Source of the DNA: Deltaproteobacteria bacterium
Lineage (GTDB): Bacteria; Desulfobacterota; Desulfobaccia; Desulfobaccales; 0-14-0-80-60-11
Length of the DNA: 6,528 nucleotides
NCBI GenBank assembly: GCA_019308625.1
Contig: JAFDHU010000079.1
Location: 1 to 6,528, forward strand
Direction of reading: 5' to 3'
The notes beneath the pieces are model-generated. The model saw only the letters and a list, made by a program, of their open reading frames with translations. It did no database searches and was not told the origin of the DNA. Positions 1 through 6,528 of the stretch are shown here, in pieces; within the stretch, counting starts at the first letter, position 1, and the number at the start of each line of letters is the position of its first letter. The translations under genes were made by a program, and so were the position numbers.

Positions 1-2
1 AT

Positions 3-3000
3 TTGGAGAGCTTTCCTTTTGCTAAAAAACTTTGGGAGGTCACCAGAGACAAGGCCAAGGTTAATTTGCGCCTCCCCAATCGAGCCGGCAAGGCTTGCCT
101 GAAGTGTGCCGTGGCGGTTATCCCCCCTGATTCCCAGGTTGCTTATCAGCTTTTGTCCAAAACCGCCTTGAAACGGCGGTTGGTCCACTATGAGGTGAGC
201 CAGGACCAGGAGGTGGTGGAAAAAGTTCTCCAGGAATTCGGGGTTCAAATATACGGGCCAGAAGACATTTTGCAACTTATCTCCCGGGAGATTGACCATC
301 ACCAAGAGGACCAGAAATGGCTCTGGCTGGCTTGGCAGTGGCTGGCGGAGTGGGTGGGGGAGACGCCCTCCTGGTCTGATGAAAGGAAGGAGCGGGTGGC
401 GCAGGTAAAAAAGCTGCCCATTCTGCCCGTGGCCAGGCAAACGAGAAGGGCCGGGCAACTGAGAAGGGTGGAAGACTTAGAGGATGCTTTCATCACCTGG
501 CGGGATGAGGATATCCCTCAGGACTTGCCCCAGTGGCTGCCGCTGGTATTTCTGGAGACCTGGTTTGCCGAGCGGATCAGGGAATTGCCTGATGATGACG
601 AGCTGGTGGAACTTCTGGGGCTTGAAGGGCGGAGGGAAAAGTCCCTGGGGATTCAGAAACCGGGCCCCAGGTTGTGGCGCCAGGCCCTGGAAAAAGCCAT
701 TGAGCAATATTGGGAAAGGCCGAAGGATAATCCTGAGAGATTCATCCGCTTTTTACTCAAGACTGAGTGGCAGGAGAAATTTGAGGTCACCGACAAATTG
801 AAACGGTGTCCTATTCCGGTGATCAGAGGCGGAAAAGAGGAGTATGAAGAAGCGGGCAAATCCTATTTTTCCGGTCATTGGGGCCAGGGACAGCTTTTGC
901 AGGAACTCTGGCGTGATGATCCCCGCATCCCATGGGCCCGACCGGTTGAAAATGAAGGTGATGTGGAAAAACAATTGTCTCTCTACCAGTGGCTGGGGGG
1001 GGCCAATTTCCCCAAGCTGAAAAGAACTGAAAAAATCCCGATATTTCAGCTTTCGCAATGGGATGAGGAATATAAAAATTACGCGTATGCAAATGTGGAA
1101 TATGAAAGAAAAACTATCAATCCAGATCTATTTGAATTTATGGAGGTGAATAGCCTCAGTGGTGACCAAGCTGTTAAACTTTTAACGATTGTTGTCCTTA
1201 ATTGGGAAAGATATTACCAAAGATATATAGAAACCGAGGCAACTTATAAGCCCCCCAGAGCGTGGTATGACCGCACTGTCAACATTGACAATCTCTGGTG
1301 GTTCCAGCTTAAAAATAAGCTGTCAGTTCCTATAGTTGACTCCCATGGAGCCGGGAAGCCTTTATCGGAATGCTGGCTTCCTGACTCCCAAACAAAAAAT
1401 GTCCTGGGGAATTTCCTGCCTTTGGTTGATCTGGAACACTTTCCCGACGAATACCGGAAGGAAATTGAATCCTGGCTGAGACGAGTGTTGGGGCTCCGCC
1501 AAGGCCTGAATCAGTTGGAGCTGAATGAATGGCAGGAAATCCTGGCTTCCCTGCCGGAAAGGTATCCCAGTGACCGTTGTCGCTCGGAGAAGAAGGTCCG
1601 GGATGTAATTGGGCGAATTTATCGGGCCTTTCCGGAGTCGGACCATAATCCTGAGGCATTGGCCAGCTTTCCCCTTCTCTGCCGGCGAGGGGAAGACTGG
1701 GATTATCGGGATGAGTGTTGGCTTGATGATCAGGAAGAGGCCGCGAAAGCTTTCCAGAGGGAAATCTGGCTGATGCTCCATCCCGGGAGCGCCTTAATAA
1801 CCAAGGCAGCCAAACTCCCAGGCGTCAGGCGGTTGTCGCAACATACCGAGATTAAGGTATTGCCAGGGGACGAATTTAACGCGGAATCACAAAGAGTTAC
1901 CAAGGCTGTGCAAGCAGTTTCTCCCTATATTTACGCCTGGCTGCGAGATCAGGGAAAGACAGAGGAAGTCAAGGAAAAACTGCAGGCACTCAACATAATT
2001 GTGGTGGACTCGCTGAAGCTCAGAGTCACTTTAAACGCTTTAGAACCAAAGGAAATTTCCAGGAACTGGGCCGTGGAAGGCGATATCATTTATCTCTGTC
2101 AAGACAGCATCAGGGGCCAGACTTGGCAGGCAGATGTCTCCCAAGCCATCTCCAAGGTCCTGGACCAGAAAACCGACCAGGAATTCTATGAGAATCTCCT
2201 GCGGTGTCAAAATGAGGAGGAACGGTGGGCCAAACTACGTCAAAAGGGAGTTAGAGAGGACACTTTGGAATCTTATTTACAAGAATACGCCCAAGAATCC
2301 CCCACGCCGGTAACTTCTGCGATCGATAGAAGGGAGGAGAAAAAGGAACAAAAAAGAAAAGACCAACAAGTTGCGACTGACGGTCCTGAGGGTGACGTTC
2401 GTGAAGAATTGTTGGAAGATGAGTCAAAAACAATGGAAACACATTCAGTTGAACTGATAAACCCCGATGAAATCATCTGGGTGCCTGATGTGCCGACAGA
2501 AAGTGTTGGTGGAGATTGGAATGGTTCTGAGAGGGAAGGTTCATTTCCTGGTCCTACTCCGCCTCGGCGAGAACTCTCAAACGAGGAAAGAAATCAAATT
2601 GAGCAGCTCTCCCGAAAGTTTTGTCGCCAGAGACTGGAAGAACAAGGTTATGTAGTTGAAGAGAAACCGCAGGACAATCCAGGGTTTGACCTGTTGGCCA
2701 GAAAAGATGACGTGACTGTTCTGATTGAGGTCAAAGGCCACTTGGGCTCCACAAGCAAAGTGGACCTAACCCTCAGCGAGATACGGGCGTTTTTAAGACC
2801 TGACCATTTTCATCCCGAAGCCCGCGCCTGGGAACTGTGGAACGTGGACAACCTGAGCCAGAACAGCCCATCTCCCCCGATGATCAAGGTATATAAGGAA
2901 CTCCCCCTTGACAAGCTGGAAGCCAGGGCATTTTCCTTGGATCTCAGAACCACATCATGCAAAGACGCTTATAAAGGCGAGAAGAAGGGTGAAACTTCGA

Positions 3001-3008
3001 TGACTTAA
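3..3008 (+). CDS. Large sacsin-like protein with C-terminal NOV_C (DUF3883) nuclease-like domain, 5' partial
   Basis: The reading frame is open from the left edge to TAA at 3006-3008. The first full codon is TTG, but there is no room to see a ribosome site and this protein type is usually longer, so I treat the gene as truncated and number residues from position 3. Residues about 859-975 match the NO VEIN C-terminal domain (NOV_C, formerly DUF3883). A helix carrying E867 is followed by PGFDLLA with D896, then IEVKG with E909 and K911, then a polar stretch ending LTLSE (926). This is a complete PD-(D/E)xK-like signature. A charged, probably disordered linker (about 765-858; KE-rich at 775-787) separates it from a large body. 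That body holds four loosely similar segments near residues 135, 266, 437 and 553 and a Trp cluster (W106, W108, W111, W113, W117). In relatives a GHKL/HSP90-like ATPase sits at the N-terminus; here it would lie upstream. No signal peptide or membrane segment is seen. A defence role is inferred from the domain and the CRISPR neighbourhood. Domain call is fairly sure; function is unknown. Confidence 0.82.
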   Translation: MESFPFAKKLWEVTRDKAKVNLRLPNRAGKACLKCAVAVIPPDSQVAYQLLSKTALKRRLVHYEVSQDQEVVEKVLQEFGVQIYGPEDILQLISREIDHHQEDQKWLWLAWQWLAEWVGETPSWSDERKERVAQVKKLPILPVARQTRRAGQLRRVEDLEDAFITWRDEDIPQDLPQWLPLVFLETWFAERIRELPDDDELVELLGLEGRREKSLGIQKPGPRLWRQALEKAIEQYWERPKDNPERFIRFLLKTEWQEKFEVTDKLKRCPIPVIRGGKEEYEEAGKSYFSGHWGQGQLLQELWRDDPRIPWARPVENEGDVEKQLSLYQWLGGANFPKLKRTEKIPIFQLSQWDEEYKNYAYANVEYERKTINPDLFEFMEVNSLSGDQAVKLLTIVVLNWERYYQRYIETEATYKPPRAWYDRTVNIDNLWWFQLKNKLSVPIVDSHGAGKPLSECWLPDSQTKNVLGNFLPLVDLEHFPDEYRKEIESWLRRVLGLRQGLNQLELNEWQEILASLPERYPSDRCRSEKKVRDVIGRIYRAFPESDHNPEALASFPLLCRRGEDWDYRDECWLDDQEEAAKAFQREIWLMLHPGSALITKAAKLPGVRRLSQHTEIKVLPGDEFNAESQRVTKAVQAVSPYIYAWLRDQGKTEEVKEKLQALNIIVVDSLKLRVTLNALEPKEISRNWAVEGDIIYLCQDSIRGQTWQADVSQAISKVLDQKTDQEFYENLLRCQNEEERWAKLRQKGVREDTLESYLQEYAQESPTPVTSAIDRREEKKEQKRKDQQVATDGPEGDVREELLEDESKTMETHSVELINPDEIIWVPDVPTESVGGDWNGSEREGSFPGPTPPRRELSNEERNQIEQLSRKFCRQRLEEQGYVVEEKPQDNPGFDLLARKDDVTVLIEVKGHLGSTSKVDLTLSEIRAFLRPDHFHPEARAWELWNVDNLSQNSPSPPMIKVYKELPLDKLEARAFSLDLRTTSCKDAYKGEKKGETSMT

Positions 3009-3013
3009 GCAAT

Positions 3014-3035
3014 CCAGCAATATTTGCTGGTTTTT
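3014..3035 (+). terminator. Rho-independent terminator between the NOV_C gene and cas3
   Basis: CCAGCAA (3014-3020) pairs perfectly with TTGCTGG (3024-3030) across a TAT loop. Five T residues (3031-3035) follow directly. The hairpin begins six bases after the TAA of the upstream gene, the normal place for an intrinsic terminator. The opposite strand has no comparable T run after the stem, so it should act mainly on + strand transcription. The 7-bp stem is short but perfect. It ends only 14 bases before the cas3 ATG, so it may also lie in the leader of the cas operon. Confidence 0.75.
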
Positions 3036-3049
3036 CCGGGGAAATCCCT

Positions 3050-5197
3050 ATGTATGCCCACTCTGAGAATGCCCAGGGGGGAAAGCATTCCCTGCTGGAG
3101 CATCTGCATGAAGTAGCCGGACTGGCTCAGAAATTCACCGACAAGTTCCAGGCCGGCCCCTGGGGCTATCTGGCCGGGCTGCTACATGACGCCGGAAAGG
3201 CTGACCTCAGGTTCCAGTCTTATCTGGCCGGGGAAACGCCCCGGGGGCCGGAGCACAGTAGCGTCGGGGCGGTATTGGCCATGCAGCGGCGCTACTGGGA
3301 GGGTCTGGCCTTTGTTTTGGTTGGCCACCATGGCGGCTTGCCGGCGCCGGCTCACCTCAAGGAGCGCCTGAACCAAAAGAGCCGGGAAGATTACGTTTAT
3401 AAGCTTTTTCAACAACTGGAAAGACTTCTCCCTCTGCCGCCGCCGCCCCTTCAACCCAGCTTCAATTCCCCACGACAAGCAGAGCTCTTTTTGCGCCTCC
3501 TGTTCTCAGCCCTGGTGGATGCTGATTTTCTGGATACTGAGCGGCATTTCCACCCGGAAAAAAGCCAACTGCGGGAAAGACCCTATGATTTGGCCAGGTT
3601 GGCCAGGCGTTTGGATGAGGATCAGGCCACCAGGTTTTCCTCTACACCTAAGACCCCGGTGAATCGGGCCCGCCAGGAGATTTATCACGCCTGCCTGGAG
3701 GCCGCCGCCCAGCCCCCGGGAATTTTCCGGCTCACCGTGCCCACCGGCGGAGGCAAGACCCGCTCCGGGCTGGCCTTCGCCCTCCGGCATGCCGCCCGCC
3801 ATGGCAAATCCCGGGTGATCGTGGCCCTGCCATACACCAGCATCATCGACCAGACGGCCCAGGTATATCGGGAAATCCTGGGGCCGGAGCACGTCCTGGA
3901 ACACCACAGCGCCCTGACTTTCCCGGAGGAAGAGGAGAACTTTGTCCAGAACCAATGGGCCCGGCTGGCCGCGGAGAACTGGGATGCCCCTCTCATCGTC
4001 ACCACCACGGTGCAGCTTTTTGAGAGCCTTTTGTCCAACCGGCCCAGTGCCTGCCGCAAACTGCACAACCTGGTGAACGGCGTCCTCATCTTGGATGAGG
4101 TGCAAACTTTGCCCCCCTTTCTTTTGGCCCCCATTTTGGAGGTCCTGCAGCAGATGGTGGACCACTACGGCGTCACCCTGGTGCTCTCCACCGCCACCCA
4201 GCCGGCTCTGGCCGAGACCACCTCCCCTTACCTGAAGGGTCTCCGGGGGGAGATTTGGGAAATTGTTCCGGAGCCGGCCCGCTATTTCCAGACCCTGAAA
4301 AGGGTGACTTATGAAATCCCTGCCGAGCCCTGGTCCTGGGAGAGAATCGCCCGGGAAATGGCCAAGGCCTCGCAATGTCTGGCGGTCGTCAATACCAAGA
4401 CCGACGCCTTGGCCCTCCTTGCAGCTCTGAATGACCCCGGCGCCTTCCACCTGTCCACTCGCTTGTGCATGGCCCACCGGCGGCAGGTGCTCCGGGAAAT
4501 CAAGGCCCGTCTGGCTGAAGGCCGCCCCTGCCGGGTGGTGGCCACCCAGGTGGTGGAGGCGGGGGTGGACCTGGATTTTCCCCTGGTGCTGCGAGCCCTT
4601 GGCCCTCTGGACCGCATCGTCCAGGCTGCGGGACGCTGCAACCGGGAAGGTCGTCTGGCTCCACAGGAGGCCAGGGTTATTGTTTTTCAGCCGGAGGCTG
4701 GCAAAACCCCAACCGGGGATTACCGCACCGGCCATGATCTGGCCGCCGCTCTTCTTAAACACCCAAAAGTGGACCTGCACGAGCCCAAGGTGTACGAAAC
4801 CTACTTCCGGGAGCTTTACCAGGCGGTGGACACCGACAAACACAAAATAAATGCGCTCCGAGAGGCCCTGAACTTCCCGGAGGTGGCGGCCCGCTTCCGG
4901 CTGATAGAAGAGGATACTGTGCCCCTGGTGGTGCGGTGGCCCCGGGAGGATTCGCCGGTTGAGGGGCTGCTGACCGCCCTCGGGGCGCTGAGAGACCCCA
5001 AAGGTGGAGAGCCCCGACCCCTGCTGCGCCGCCTGCAGCCTTATCTGGTCAATGTGCGCCGGCGGCTGCTGGCGGACTATCAGCGGCAAGGCCTGGTGCG
5101 GGAGCTCCCTCTGGGCCTGTGGGAATGGCTGGGGGAGTACCATGAGGTTCAGGGACTGGTGGAATCCGGTTTAGACCCGGAGGATTTGGTGGTTTAA
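3050..5197 (+). CDS. cas3: CRISPR-associated nuclease-helicase Cas3, type I-C
   Basis: Cas3 is recruited by the target-bound Cascade complex, nicks the displaced strand and degrades it while translocating with ATP. At 715 aa this is a full-length HD-helicase fusion of the compact I-C size. HD nuclease part (about 1-170): H18/H20 in the first helix, H46-D47 with K50 (GLLHDAGK), H69, H93-H94 (VGHHGG) and the D157/D159 helix (LVDADFLDTE). Helicase part: Walker A PTGGGKT (231-237, K236), DEVQ box (349-352), STATQP (380-385), the VVEAGVDLD segment (501-509) and motif VI QAAGRCNREGR (525-535). All key residues look intact, so an active enzyme is expected. The ATG at 3050 is the right start because the first HD histidine follows only 17 residues later. 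A GGGGA at 3038-3042 is a modest ribosome site. It leads the cas operon, 57 bases ahead of cas5c, and starts just after a terminator. A long open frame on the opposite strand is a shadow caused by GC-rich codons. Confidence 0.97.
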   Translation: MYAHSENAQGGKHSLLEHLHEVAGLAQKFTDKFQAGPWGYLAGLLHDAGKADLRFQSYLAGETPRGPEHSSVGAVLAMQRRYWEGLAFVLVGHHGGLPAPAHLKERLNQKSREDYVYKLFQQLERLLPLPPPPLQPSFNSPRQAELFLRLLFSALVDADFLDTERHFHPEKSQLRERPYDLARLARRLDEDQATRFSSTPKTPVNRARQEIYHACLEAAAQPPGIFRLTVPTGGGKTRSGLAFALRHAARHGKSRVIVALPYTSIIDQTAQVYREILGPEHVLEHHSALTFPEEEENFVQNQWARLAAENWDAPLIVTTTVQLFESLLSNRPSACRKLHNLVNGVLILDEVQTLPPFLLAPILEVLQQMVDHYGVTLVLSTATQPALAETTSPYLKGLRGEIWEIVPEPARYFQTLKRVTYEIPAEPWSWERIAREMAKASQCLAVVNTKTDALALLAALNDPGAFHLSTRLCMAHRRQVLREIKARLAEGRPCRVVATQVVEAGVDLDFPLVLRALGPLDRIVQAAGRCNREGRLAPQEARVIVFQPEAGKTPTGDYRTGHDLAAALLKHPKVDLHEPKVYETYFRELYQAVDTDKHKINALREALNFPEVAARFRLIEEDTVPLVVRWPREDSPVEGLLTALGALRDPKGGEPRPLLRRLQPYLVNVRRRLLADYQRQGLVRELPLGLWEWLGEYHEVQGLVESGLDPEDLVV

Positions 5198-5254
5198 GGT
5201 AAAAAGGGCTTAAAGGAGTAAAGAAAATCATCTTCTCCATAAAGGAGGTGGACT
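5198..5254 (+). other. cas3-cas5c intergenic spacer with two Shine-Dalgarno-like sites
   Basis: This 57-base spacer is the longest gap in the cas operon and is more A+T-rich than the genes around it. It holds two purine-rich sites. AAAGGAG (5212-5218) has no ATG, GTG or TTG start at a usable distance. AAAGGAGGTG (5241-5250) serves cas5c. An imperfect hairpin can form from GGAG (5215-5218) plus AAGA to TCTTCTCC (5231-5238), covering the first site. A weak 6-bp inverted repeat, TTTAAG (5193-5198) with CTTAAA (5209-5214), also lies at the cas3 end. No promoter or T-run terminator is convincing, so cas3 and cas5c are probably co-transcribed. Confidence 0.5.
5241..5250 (+). promoter_or_regulatory. 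Strong ribosome binding site of cas5c
   Basis: AAAGGAGGTG contains a near-perfect anti-16S match. GGAGG (5244-5248) ends six bases before the ATG at 5255, ideal spacing that fixes the cas5c start. It is stronger than the site in front of cas3, which suggests that cas5c is translated more often than the helicase, as expected for a Cascade component. Confidence 0.85.
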
Positions 5255-5905
5255 ATGGGATATGGACCTTTAGCGGTTAAAGTCTGGGGTGAGTTTGCCT
5301 GCTTCACCCGGCCGGAGATGAAGGTGGAGCGGGTGAGCTACCCGGTCATGACCCCGGCCGCGGCCCGGGGCTTGCTGGAGGCCATCTTCTGGAAGCCGGA
5401 GTTTTCCTGGCAGGTGCGGGAAATCCAGGTGCTCAAGCCCATCCGCTACTTTTCCCTGATACGCAATGAAGTCAACAGCGTGGCCTCCCACCTGAGCGCC
5501 CGGGGGTGGCAAAAGCATGGTGGCGGCTACTTCGCCGACGAGGACCGGGCCCAGCGCCACACCCTGGCCTTGCGGGAGGTGGCCTACATCATCAAGGCGG
5601 AGCCGGTTCTAAAACCCCACGCCAATGCTGACCCGGCCAAGTACCGGGACCAGTTCCGGCGCCGGGTGGCCCGGGGACAGTTCCATCACGCCCCTTATCT
5701 GGGGTGCCGGGAGTTCGCCGCAGGCTTTGGCGAGCCCGAGCCTGCCGACCGCCCCTTGCCCCTGGATATGGACCTGGGACTCATGCTTTTTGACCTGGAA
5801 TACCAGCAAAATGACCGGGGCCTGGGAGTGCGGGGCCAGCCCCGGTTCTTCCCGGCCCGCCTGGAACAAGGGGTCATGCGCATTGACCCGTCTCTCTACG
5901 GATGA
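5255..5905 (+). CDS. cas5c: Cas5c (Cas5d), type I-C pre-crRNA endoribonuclease and Cascade subunit
   Basis: Type I-C systems lack Cas6. Their Cas5 cuts the repeat RNA to release crRNAs and then stays on the 5' handle within Cascade. The 216-aa product has the family hallmarks in order: VWGEFACFTRPEMKVERVSY (10-29), TPAAARGLLEAIFWKP (33-48), the LKPI..RNEV strand region, a QRHTLALREVAYII block, then DPAKYRDQFRRR (126-137) and the signature PYLGCREF (147-154). The length is close to that of other I-C Cas5 proteins. The start is fixed by an excellent Shine-Dalgarno site. The positions matching the catalytic Tyr, Lys and His reported for Bacillus halodurans Cas5d appear here as F45, K129 and Y130, so the active-site set differs from that enzyme; the comparison is from memory. 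The stop codon at 5903-5905 touches the ribosome site of cas8c, which points to translational coupling. Confidence 0.96.
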   Translation: MGYGPLAVKVWGEFACFTRPEMKVERVSYPVMTPAAARGLLEAIFWKPEFSWQVREIQVLKPIRYFSLIRNEVNSVASHLSARGWQKHGGGYFADEDRAQRHTLALREVAYIIKAEPVLKPHANADPAKYRDQFRRRVARGQFHHAPYLGCREFAAGFGEPEPADRPLPLDMDLGLMLFDLEYQQNDRGLGVRGQPRFFPARLEQGVMRIDPSLYG

Positions 5906-5911
5906 AGGAGG
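5905..5911 (+). promoter_or_regulatory. Ribosome binding site of cas8c, touching the cas5c stop
   Basis: AAGGAGG begins on the last base of the cas5c TGA and ends six bases before the cas8c ATG at 5918. It is a perfect Shine-Dalgarno core at ideal spacing and decides the cas8c start. Its position at the stop codon lets ribosomes finishing cas5c re-initiate on cas8c, keeping Cascade subunit levels linked. Confidence 0.85.
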
Positions 5912-5917
5912 CTGCCG

Positions 5918-6528
5918 ATGCTTTTGGAAAAACTACGGGAATACACGTTCCGTCCAGATTTAAACTTGCCGCCCCTGGGCTACAACTCCACTCCCATCCG
6001 CTGGCTCATCAAACTGGACCAGGAGGGAAATTTCCTGGGATTCATCACCACCAGCAGCGGCCGCAAAGCCGACCGGGGGAAATTCTTTTTGGCTCCGGCG
6101 GTGATGAAAACCTACGGCGTGAAAGCCAGTCTTCTGGTGGGGAACGGGGAATATGTCCTGGGGCTCCCCCGGGCCGCCTCCAAACCGGAGCGGGTGGCCC
6201 AGTGCCACAAGGCCTTTGTCCAGGAGGTGCGGGACTGCGCTGCGGCCACCGGTGAGGCGGCGGTGCAGGCGGTGCTGCGCTTTCTGGAGGCCGGAAACCT
6301 GGCGGCTCTGCCCCTTCCGGAGGATTTCAATCCGGAGATGAACCTGAGCTTCCAGGTGGAGGACCTTTTGCCCATTGACCTGCCCGGGGTCAGGCGTTAC
6401 TGGGCCCAAAAGCAGCAAGGCGGCCCCCAACCCGAGAAAGACACCTGTCTGGTGTGCGGCCAGACCTGCCGAGCCACCGACCGCCACCCCGTCAAGATCA
6501 AGGGCATTCCCGGCGGCCAGCCCTCCGG
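5918..6528 (+). CDS. cas8c: Cas8c (Csd1), type I-C Cascade large subunit, 3' partial
   Basis: Cas8c is the large subunit of the type I-C Cascade; it recognises the PAM, helps open target DNA and recruits Cas3. The frame is open from ATG 5918 to the window edge, giving 203 complete codons of a protein usually near 550-650 aa. The N-terminus has the typical Csd1 opening: MLLEKLREY, then LPPLGYNSTPIRWLIKLDQ (17-35) and a GKFFLAP segment (54-60). Further on come a C-x2-C motif, CLVCG with C177 and C180 plus C184, and the start of the family signature HPVKIKGIPGGQPS (190-203), usually seen as H-P-x-I-K-G-x..Q-S. The start is set by AAGGAGG six bases upstream and lies 12 bases after the cas5c stop. 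There is no sign of a frameshift in the visible part. cas7, cas4, cas1 and cas2 are expected to follow. A small internally translated Cas11c, known from other I-C cas8c genes, would come from the missing 3' part. Confidence 0.95.
   Translation, partial: MLLEKLREYTFRPDLNLPPLGYNSTPIRWLIKLDQEGNFLGFITTSSGRKADRGKFFLAPAVMKTYGVKASLLVGNGEYVLGLPRAASKPERVAQCHKAFVQEVRDCAAATGEAAVQAVLRFLEAGNLAALPLPEDFNPEMNLSFQVEDLLPIDLPGVRRYWAQKQQGGPQPEKDTCLVCGQTCRATDRHPVKIKGIPGGQPS

Noticed and set aside
3..5. TTG as the true start of the large gene
   Set aside because: Only two bases precede it, so no ribosome site can be judged, and the frame is open to the edge. The protein type is normally longer at its N-terminus.
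2350..2356. AAAAAAG heptamer that could be a -1 ribosomal frameshift site
   Set aside because: The zero-frame codons are CAA AAA AGA, so the heptamer is out of the phase needed for tandem slippage (AAA AAG in frame). The main frame also continues into the conserved C-terminal domain.
3506..5143. 545-codon open frame on the - strand opposite cas3
   Set aside because: It lies wholly within cas3, whose motifs are all intact on the + strand. Its Gly-, Gln- and Pro-rich translation shows no recognisable domain. GC-rich codons often leave the opposite strand open.
5193..5214. Inverted repeat TTTAAG/CTTAAA after cas3 as a terminator
   Set aside because: The stem is only six A/T-rich pairs, the loop is ten bases and no T run follows. 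The operon is expected to continue into cas5c.
5902..6255. 117-codon + strand frame overlapping the start of cas8c
   Set aside because: It is in a different frame from cas8c, has a compositionally odd Gly-, Pro- and His-rich translation, and its ATG overlaps the cas5c stop without a ribosome site of its own. The AAGGAGG site fits the cas8c ATG at 5918.
1..6528. CRISPR array or direct repeats with regular spacing
   Set aside because: No 28-37 base repeated unit is visible on either strand. The array of this I-C locus is expected beyond the right edge.

Overview
The window looks like part of a bacterial defence island. It holds four genes, all on the + strand, packed with almost no spare DNA. 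The first is the 3' part of a very large gene. After it comes the start of a type I-C CRISPR-Cas operon in the standard order cas3 - cas5c - cas8c, with cas8c running off the right edge. No CRISPR array, cas7, cas4, cas1, cas2, tRNA, rRNA, transposase or attachment site is visible. By type I-C convention the remaining cas genes and the array should lie downstream of position 6528. No gene-free stretch reaches 300 bases; the largest gap is 57 bases.

Positions 1-3008: at least 1001 codons of a multi-domain protein whose true start lies to the left. Its C-terminus is a NO VEIN-type domain (NOV_C, formerly DUF3883) with an intact PD-(D/E)xK-like nuclease signature. Four loosely similar segments upstream of it resemble the repeats of sacsin-like proteins. 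In such proteins the missing N-terminus is usually a GHKL/HSP90-like ATPase, so this is probably an ATPase-nuclease of unknown activity. It is the least understood element here. Base composition is patchy, with a segment near 1081-1260 at only about 30-40 % GC.

Positions 3009-3049: a short gap with a convincing rho-independent terminator six bases after the first stop codon and only 14 bases before cas3. This leaves no room for a conventional cas promoter after the terminator.

Positions 3050-6528: cas3 (HD nuclease fused to a superfamily 2 helicase), cas5c (the pre-crRNA processing ribonuclease of type I-C) and the first 203 codons of cas8c (large Cascade subunit). These genes are GC-rich (45 of 60 bases in 4501-4560). 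cas5c and cas8c have strong Shine-Dalgarno sequences. Together the products would process crRNA, build the surveillance complex and degrade target DNA.

The host is probably a GC-rich bacterium. Codon style and the strong GGAGG sites would fit an anaerobic deltaproteobacterium-like or Moorella/Desulfotomaculum-like lineage, but this is a weak guess from composition only.
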